NCBI GenBank assembly: GCA_051453625.1
Contig: JBOZIK010000001.1
Location: 197,511,547-197,575,546 of the forward strand
Direction: 5' to 3'
DNA length: 64,000 nt
Source: Welwitschia mirabilis
Taxonomy: Eukaryota > Gnetophyta > Gnetopsida > Welwitschiales
In this document: positions 58,887-64,000 of the stretch, piece by piece
How positions within the stretch are numbered: the first letter of the stretch is position 1
Layout: each line of letters opens with the position of its first letter
Notes under the pieces: model-generated
The model's database searches: none
Told to the model about the DNA's origin: nothing
The model's input: the letters and a program-made list of their open reading frames with translations, nothing else
Position numbers and translations under genes: made by a program

Positions 58887-59398
58887 CTATTTGCATTCAG
58901 GAAAGATGCGAATGTGATTGCACCATTTCCTGTTTGAAGGAGAGTCTTTGATGATTTTGATCTCTGCAAGCTTAACTTGGAGATTGAATTTGATCTGTTG
59001 GAAACAGGACTGCGAGTTTGTTTGGGTTTTTCTCAATATTGAGTCATTTCTCTGCTTCCAGATGCTGTACACAGTTGAAGTAAAGGCTGTCCTTGTCATG
59101 TGAGTTCTTACTGATCTAGCTTTGAGCTCTTTTTCCACCCAGCACTTCACCTTAGTCCAGGAAAAAGGAGGTTTGAACATTAGAAACAATGCAGTCTTAC
59201 TCCACACCTCTTTGAAGAAGGGGCATGTGAAGAAGAGGTGATCTCTGGTTCATTAGCAATTCCACAAAGGATGCAGGCAGGATTTGCATTTATGCCCAGC
59301 TTTTGAAGATTGTCATTTGTCGTCAGTCTCTTGTGCAATAACAACCAAGTAGTGAAGGAGTGTCTTGGCTGATTGTAGTTTCCCCACAAAGCATGGCA
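58887..59398 (-). pseudogene. LINE C zf-RVT and C-terminal region, frameshifted
   Basis: It follows the RT frame after a TAG at 59399. It reads HSFTTWLLLHKRLTTNDNLQ, then ANPACILCGIANEPE, the zf-RVT C-x-x-C and E-x-x-x-H region; a one-base frameshift near 59245 moves the continuation (FFTCPFFKEVWSKTALFL) into the frame 59207-58887. The end VYSIWKQRNDSILRK is the terminal Y-x-IWk-x-RN-x-x-F block. This domain helps bind the LINE RNA 3' end. Confidence 0.85.
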
Positions 59399-61225
59399 CT
59401 AGTCTAAACTGGGATGGGTGGGGCGAAGAACTTGATAGGTTGCATTGGGTGAGAAAGGAGGGGTGGGTCCTATCCACTGCAGCAATGATCCTGTAAGTTG
59501 CACACACTTGAGAGCATCATCTCTGAGTGTAAGGATTTTTTTGAAGACCCAAGAGAAGGAAGCTTTGATAGGGGTGGACCAAAGAGTTGTGTTTTTCAAA
59601 TATATAGCGTGCACCCATCTGACCCACAGGGAGTCCTTGTTTGCAATCGCCCAGAGGTTTTTCATCATCATTGCTCTGTTATAGATGCACGTATTCTTTA
59701 AGCCCAGACCTCCTTCAAGCTTGGGGATGCAAACCTTGTGCCAAGCTACCAAGGCTTTGCTTGATTTCTCCTTCCCTGTCCAAAGAAAGGATCTGCAAAG
59801 AGATTCAGTAATCTTGATAACTTTCTTTGGGAAAATAAATACCTAGCACCAATACTGATGGAGGGTCTGTAAAACTGACCCGACCAGCTCCAATCTACCT
59901 CCATATGACAAGAATTTTGTAGTCCAGCAATGAAGTTTGGACGTAATCCTTTCAATCAGTGGGAGATAATTATCAATAGACAAGGATCTAGTTGTGAGTG
60001 GGATGCCCAGGTATTTGAATGGTAGACTGACTTCCCCAAATTGGATTTCCTGAAGGATGGCTTGCTTATCTGTTAAGTTTAAACCAGCAAGGTATACTTG
60101 AGACTTGTCTAAGTTGGCTTTGAGGCCAGACTCATGGGAAAAGAGAGTCAAGGCTTCTTTGAGGATTTGAATAGAGGAAAGGTCACCCTTGCTAAAGAGT
60201 AGGAGATCATCTGTAAACATTAAGTGGGTAAGATCAATAGGTTTGCATTTTGGATGATACCTGAAAGGGCCTTCGGTGATGTGGGTGGCTAGAAGCCTAC
60301 CAAAGTACTCTATTACTAATGTAAACAAGTAGGGGTATAAAGGGTCTCCCTGTCTGATACCTCTCCTGCCTTCAAAGTAACCATGGATCTCTCCGTTTAC
60401 CAAGATGGAGTAACTGGCAGTTTGCACACAAGTCATTATCCATTTCACAAACCTATAAGGAAAGCCCAAATGACCAAGCAGCTGCTCCAAAAAGGCCCAT
60501 TCAAGAGAGTCATAAGCTTTTTGGAGGTCCACCTTGATTGTGCATCTTGGGCTAATCTACCTTTGATTGTAATTTTGCACTATTTCTTGGGCAAGGGTGA
60601 TGTTATGCACAATGCTCCTTCCCTTTATGAAAGCCCCCTGCTGTTGACCAACTAAGAAGGGCAAGATTAGCTTCAGTCTTGCTGATATGATAATCGAGAT
60701 GCATTTATAAATTATGTTACAGCACGCTATAGGCCTGAAATCTGAAACAATCTGAGGATTTACCTTTTTTGGGATGAGGATTAAGGCGGTATTATTATGT
60801 GCCCTAAGAAGGTGACCTGTAGCAAACAAATTCTTGATTGTTTTCTTTACCTTAGCCCCCACTATGACCCAAGCACTTTTGAAGAAGGCTGCAGTAAAAC
60901 CGTTTGGGCCTGGGACTTTCTCATTTGGAATGCTTCACAATGCTTGCTTTATTTCCTTGTCAGTGATGGGGGCACATAGGCTGATACAATGATGCCCTGA
61001 TACTTTAGCTCCTTTGTTGCATATTGGCTGCTGGATGGGGGGGCAAGGTGTGGAAGTGCCAAGAAGAGAGCTATGGAACTGCAAAAATTCATGAGCACAA
61101 CCTTTTAAAGATTCAATTTTTGTGCCATCTGCCCTATAACGCATATGCACATTGCTTTTGATTCTATTCTTCTTCATTAGAGCATATGAAAGAAAGCTGT
61201 GTTGGAATCTCCCTCCTTGATCCAT
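59399..61225 (-). pseudogene. LINE C reverse transcriptase and post-RT region
   Basis: A single minus-strand frame with three in-frame stops (near 60935, 60557 and 59843) covers the whole RT. Motifs in order: NTALILIPKKVNPQIVSDFR, PIACCNIIYKCISIIISARL, GQQQGAFIKGRSI, VDLQKAYDSLEW (first catalytic Asp), GRRGIRQGDPLYPYLF, and LTHLMFTDDLLLFSKGD at 60217-60206, where the usual FADD is FTDD. Then FKYLGIPLTTRSL and LSYGGRLELVGSVL follow, and KVCIPKLEGGLGLKNTC near 59730 begins the post-RT part. The protein would perform target-primed reverse transcription; three stops make it inactive. Confidence 0.95.
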
Positions 61226-61745
61226 GAGGCTTTGGCTCTCTATTTGTACATCATGATTTTAGCCCTTAGAAGCCTTCTATATTCCTTGTATTTTCTTCGC
61301 TCCTCTATAAATAGGTTGCGGCCCAAAAATTTGACCTACGTACTATGCTGCACTTGCTGTAGGGCTTGCTTAGCTATCTTGATTCGACCTATAATGTTAT
61401 TGTAGTTTGCATTATGAAAGGCTTTCAGAGCATATTTTAAAATTTTTAGTTTTTGTGTCAAAGCATACATTGGATATCCTTTAATATGAGTAGACCAGGC
61501 TTTGACAATGATAGCTAAGAACTGGTCATCCAAATACCAGCTGTTGATGATGCGAAAGGAAGTATTCCTCTTTGTATTCTCACCGTAGAACATCACACAA
61601 GGAGAGCGATAAAAAATACCAAGAGGTTTAAACTTAGCAAATGAATTTTCATGGATGTCCAGCCATTTATCATTTACTAATGCTCTATCTAATTTACAAT
61701 ATATTCTAGATTCTGATTGATGGAGGTCACTCCAAGTACAGAACT
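61226..61745 (-). pseudogene. LINE C endonuclease C-terminus and linker
   Basis: The minus strand reads FCTWSDLHQSESRIYCKLDR near 61740-61680, the fTWsn...KLDR block, then a degenerate SDH region (GIFYRSPCVM). The open frame 61596-61336 has SFRIINSWYLDDQFLAIIVK and LTQKLKILKYALKAFHNANY, matching the F-x-N-x-W...KLk-x-lK-x-x-Lk linker before RT. A frameshift separates it from the RT frame that starts at 61225. Confidence 0.8.
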
Positions 61746-61759
61746 CACTTGAATAAATA

Positions 61760-63100
61760 TATGGCCATTATACATTTTGAGTTCAACATCCTCTCTTTAT
61801 TATATGTTTTGTGTTGCGTTATTATTTGGCCTTGGTCAAATACTTGAATAAATAAAGTACATTTCCCTTTTTAATTGTAGTTATTAATTAGCTTAGAGCT
61901 CACTTATGTTTTTCCCTTTTTCTAAATTAAAACTCAACAAACACATATGCTTAAGAAAATTATTTTTATAGGTATTTTATTTTGTTTTCTAAAAAGAAAT
62001 AAAGTTTATAAAATAATAAGCCACTTTATTTTATTCTAAATAACAAAGAAATATATCAAATAATAAAAGGGATAGATTCTAATGCTTAACTAAATCATTC
62101 AATGGAAATAATCTGAAGGGAGGTACTTTCCACTACTTTTCCCTAAGATGGCTCCACATGGAAGCTCTTTTACACCATACTCCCCATTTGACTCAACTCT
62201 AGGGAGAAAAGGAAGGGGAAAAAGGACCTATGATCCCTATTTGAGTCAACTATAGGAAGGAAAGAAAGGGGAAAAAGAACTAAGCATTACGTTAGATTTC
62301 CTTATTTTTATTTTTAGGGCACTTAATTTGCACTAATCAAATGGTTTTATTTCTTTGCAAAAGTTTAAGCAAAGTCAAATTCACAAGTGCCCATCAGTAT
62401 TTTTGAAGAAACAACAAAAAATAGAATGAATTGGCTTAGGAGTGACCTTCAATAATTATGTGAAATGACTTTGTTTCTCCCTCTCTTCTTTCCTGTCTAT
62501 AGGCTTGACCATTAACCTTTATTTTTAATTTTAATTTCAAAGTTCCCCATAGGTAGAAACTAAACTAGTTAAAAAAAAAAAAAAAAGTCTCTAAGCTCTT
62601 ATCCTTTTCCATTTTAATAAACCCAATATTACTTTAAGAAAATTGCATTTAAAAACAAAATAAAATTAAGACCTTTAAAAATGAAAAAAAAATCCAGAAA
62701 TAAAAAAGGGGATTGGCCCCCTTGGGTGCCCTCTTCCTTTAAGGAAGATGATTTCAAAAATGGAGTCATTCCCCCATACTCCTTTTAACTAATCAAAAGG
62801 GACCCCTTGAGGTAATTTTTGGCTGAAGGGGCCTTTGTTTTTAATTTCCATGAAAAATAAAAAATAAAAAATAAAAAATTATAAACAAAAATAAAAAGTT
62901 AAAAAACAAGCTGAAAACAGTAAAAACAAAAAAGAGAATGCTTTCTAAGAAAAAATATTACCTTAGGAAGGAAGTTTTCTCTAACCCATTGAAATTAAAA
63001 TTAAATTTTTACTATGTCCAAGAAAGACCTTGCAAATCTATTACACCAAAAAAAGTTTGTGATATGTATCTATAAAATTTCATTGATATAATAGCCTAGA
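61760..63100. other. AT-rich intron sequence with simple repeats
   Basis: Contains a diverged tandem pair of about 52 bp (62182-62284; aaaggaaggggaaaaagga-type), a 16-A run at 62571-62586 and an (AAAAAT)n tract at 62852-62879. No coding feature was seen. Confidence 0.6.
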
Positions 63101-63129
63101 TGTCTTGCTGACATGTTAGATGAATCAAT

Positions 63130-63990
63130 CAAGGTATAGGTTTTGATATTTCATTTGGTTTGCATGCTCTCTGAATTATGGGACATTCAATAAAAATATG
63201 TTCAAAGAAACCCATGGTAGAATGTCTACAAGTACACTCCTTGTGAGTGCTTTAAGGGATTTGCAACCATTTTCTTGTTTTTTTTTCCAAGTTTGAAGTA
63301 ATGAGACCCATTCTCACACTACTAATCTAGATTCATACATTGAGAGCATGAAATCACTTTTAAAAAATTAGTTTTCCTGAAATTCCCCACCCCTATGCCC
63401 CTGCACCCCAAATGTTACTTATGTAAAATGCTATCTTTTCTTTGGTATTCTCCCAAAGCTTTTGGATTATATTCTTCTTAACCAATTTCTGAATTTGCTT
63501 AGGATTACACTTAAAGACTTCCTTATATGTCTTCCATTTGTGAAATTATATCTTCCATTGGTAAGAACATCCTTTATTTTTAGATTACTAGAAAAACCTC
63601 TTTTAAACTTTCATCATTGGTAGATTTTGTAAGATTTTGAGCATATGCAACAAATTGATAAATTGCTTGTACTTCAAACGTATCAATTGTGTTTTAGGAA
63701 GATAGTATCACTTTGATCAATTTTACTCCAGTTCTTCTAGGAAAGAACTATTTTTTAATTTCCTCTATGTTCCTACTACAATTTATGTGGTAAAGTTGAG
63801 TCCCAAATTGCACAACATACATGAGGGTTGGTTGAGCAATAATTAGGAAGACTTAGTATTGAATATTTCAAGACCAAATTGCTTATATTTTATAAGTATA
63901 TTTGAGTGTGAAACAGACTTCCTTTGAGGAAGGCATTTATTTCACCTGTAATTATTGGAACACTCCATCCTACATGTTTATAAAATAGAC
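63130..63990 (-). pseudogene. LINE-like ORF2 C-terminal remnant (LINE D)
   Basis: On the minus strand, after much decay, the sequence reads YKEVFKCNPKQIQKLVKKNI and LWENTKEKIAFYISNIWGAG near 63400-63530. Near 63190-63260 it reads CTCRHSTMGFFEHIFIECPI, the C-x-x-C...E/H-x-F-x-x-C zf-RVT block of plant L1 ORF2. It runs off toward the right edge of the window. It is much more decayed than LINE C. Confidence 0.5.
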
Positions 63991-64000
63991 AATCTCGCTT

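Larger units (their letters stand above)
58165..61750 (-). mobile_element. LINE C (L1-type), 5'-truncated, inactive
   Basis: Minus-strand L1 with the end of the endonuclease, linker, full RT, zf-RVT region and a ~0.7-kb 3' part. The frame is largely open compared with LINEs A and B, so this is the youngest of the LINEs seen. A short T run near 58168 may be the remains of the poly-A tail. 5' truncation within the endonuclease is the usual result of incomplete target-primed reverse transcription. No target-site duplication was recognised. Confidence 0.85.

Overview
This window looks like nuclear DNA of a large-genome seed plant, most likely a gymnosperm; that placement is inference. It is AT-rich and carries one recognisable host gene. 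The rest is mostly decayed retrotransposons: L1-type LINEs with DUF4283-type ORF1 remnants, Ty1-copia elements with UBN2 gag, and Ty3-gypsy gag and pol fragments. No prokaryotic feature, rRNA gene, intact tRNA gene or CRISPR array was seen. Many reading frames are only shadows, or are stitched across runs of N.

The host gene is on the + strand. Three in-phase coding exons (31998-32084, 53579-53739, 54629-54769) encode the N-terminal half of a phytanoyl-CoA dioxygenase (PhyH) family Fe(II)/2-oxoglutarate oxygenase. Intron 1 is about 21.5 kb and intron 2 is 0.9 kb. Exon 3 stops just before the point where the family's iron-binding H-x-D motif is expected, so the catalytic half must lie beyond the window. 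The gene starts directly after a ~160-bp tandem repeat array that fills its proximal promoter.

Left part (1-30.9 kb): LINE A (+) is split by a 7.2-kb LTR retrotransposon (7524-14726), and the LINE frame resumes in register after the insertion. Then come an unidentified coding remnant (15.3-15.95 kb), a minus-strand gypsy gag (17.3-18.8 kb), a cluster of tRNA-like SINE-type units (23.0-24.1 kb), and a nearly complete but dead LINE B on the minus strand (25.9-30.84 kb) that points away from the PhyH gene.

Intron 1 (32.1-53.6 kb) holds an LTR-like insertion with a perfect heat-shock element, a pyrimidine-rich tract with palindromic repeats, a copia complex with three LTRs and no RT (39.9-47.0 kb), a minus-strand gypsy RNase H/integrase fragment with a perfect tRNA-iMet primer site nearby, and another copia LTR remnant. 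Intron 3 (54.77 kb onward) holds a copia gag with its LTRs, a 5'-truncated LINE C (58.2-61.75 kb, minus) and the trace of a fourth LINE.

Assembly caveat: most gaps (several exactly 100 N) have the same sequence repeated on both sides. The gap inside the left LTR can be shown to be spurious by comparison with its sister LTR.
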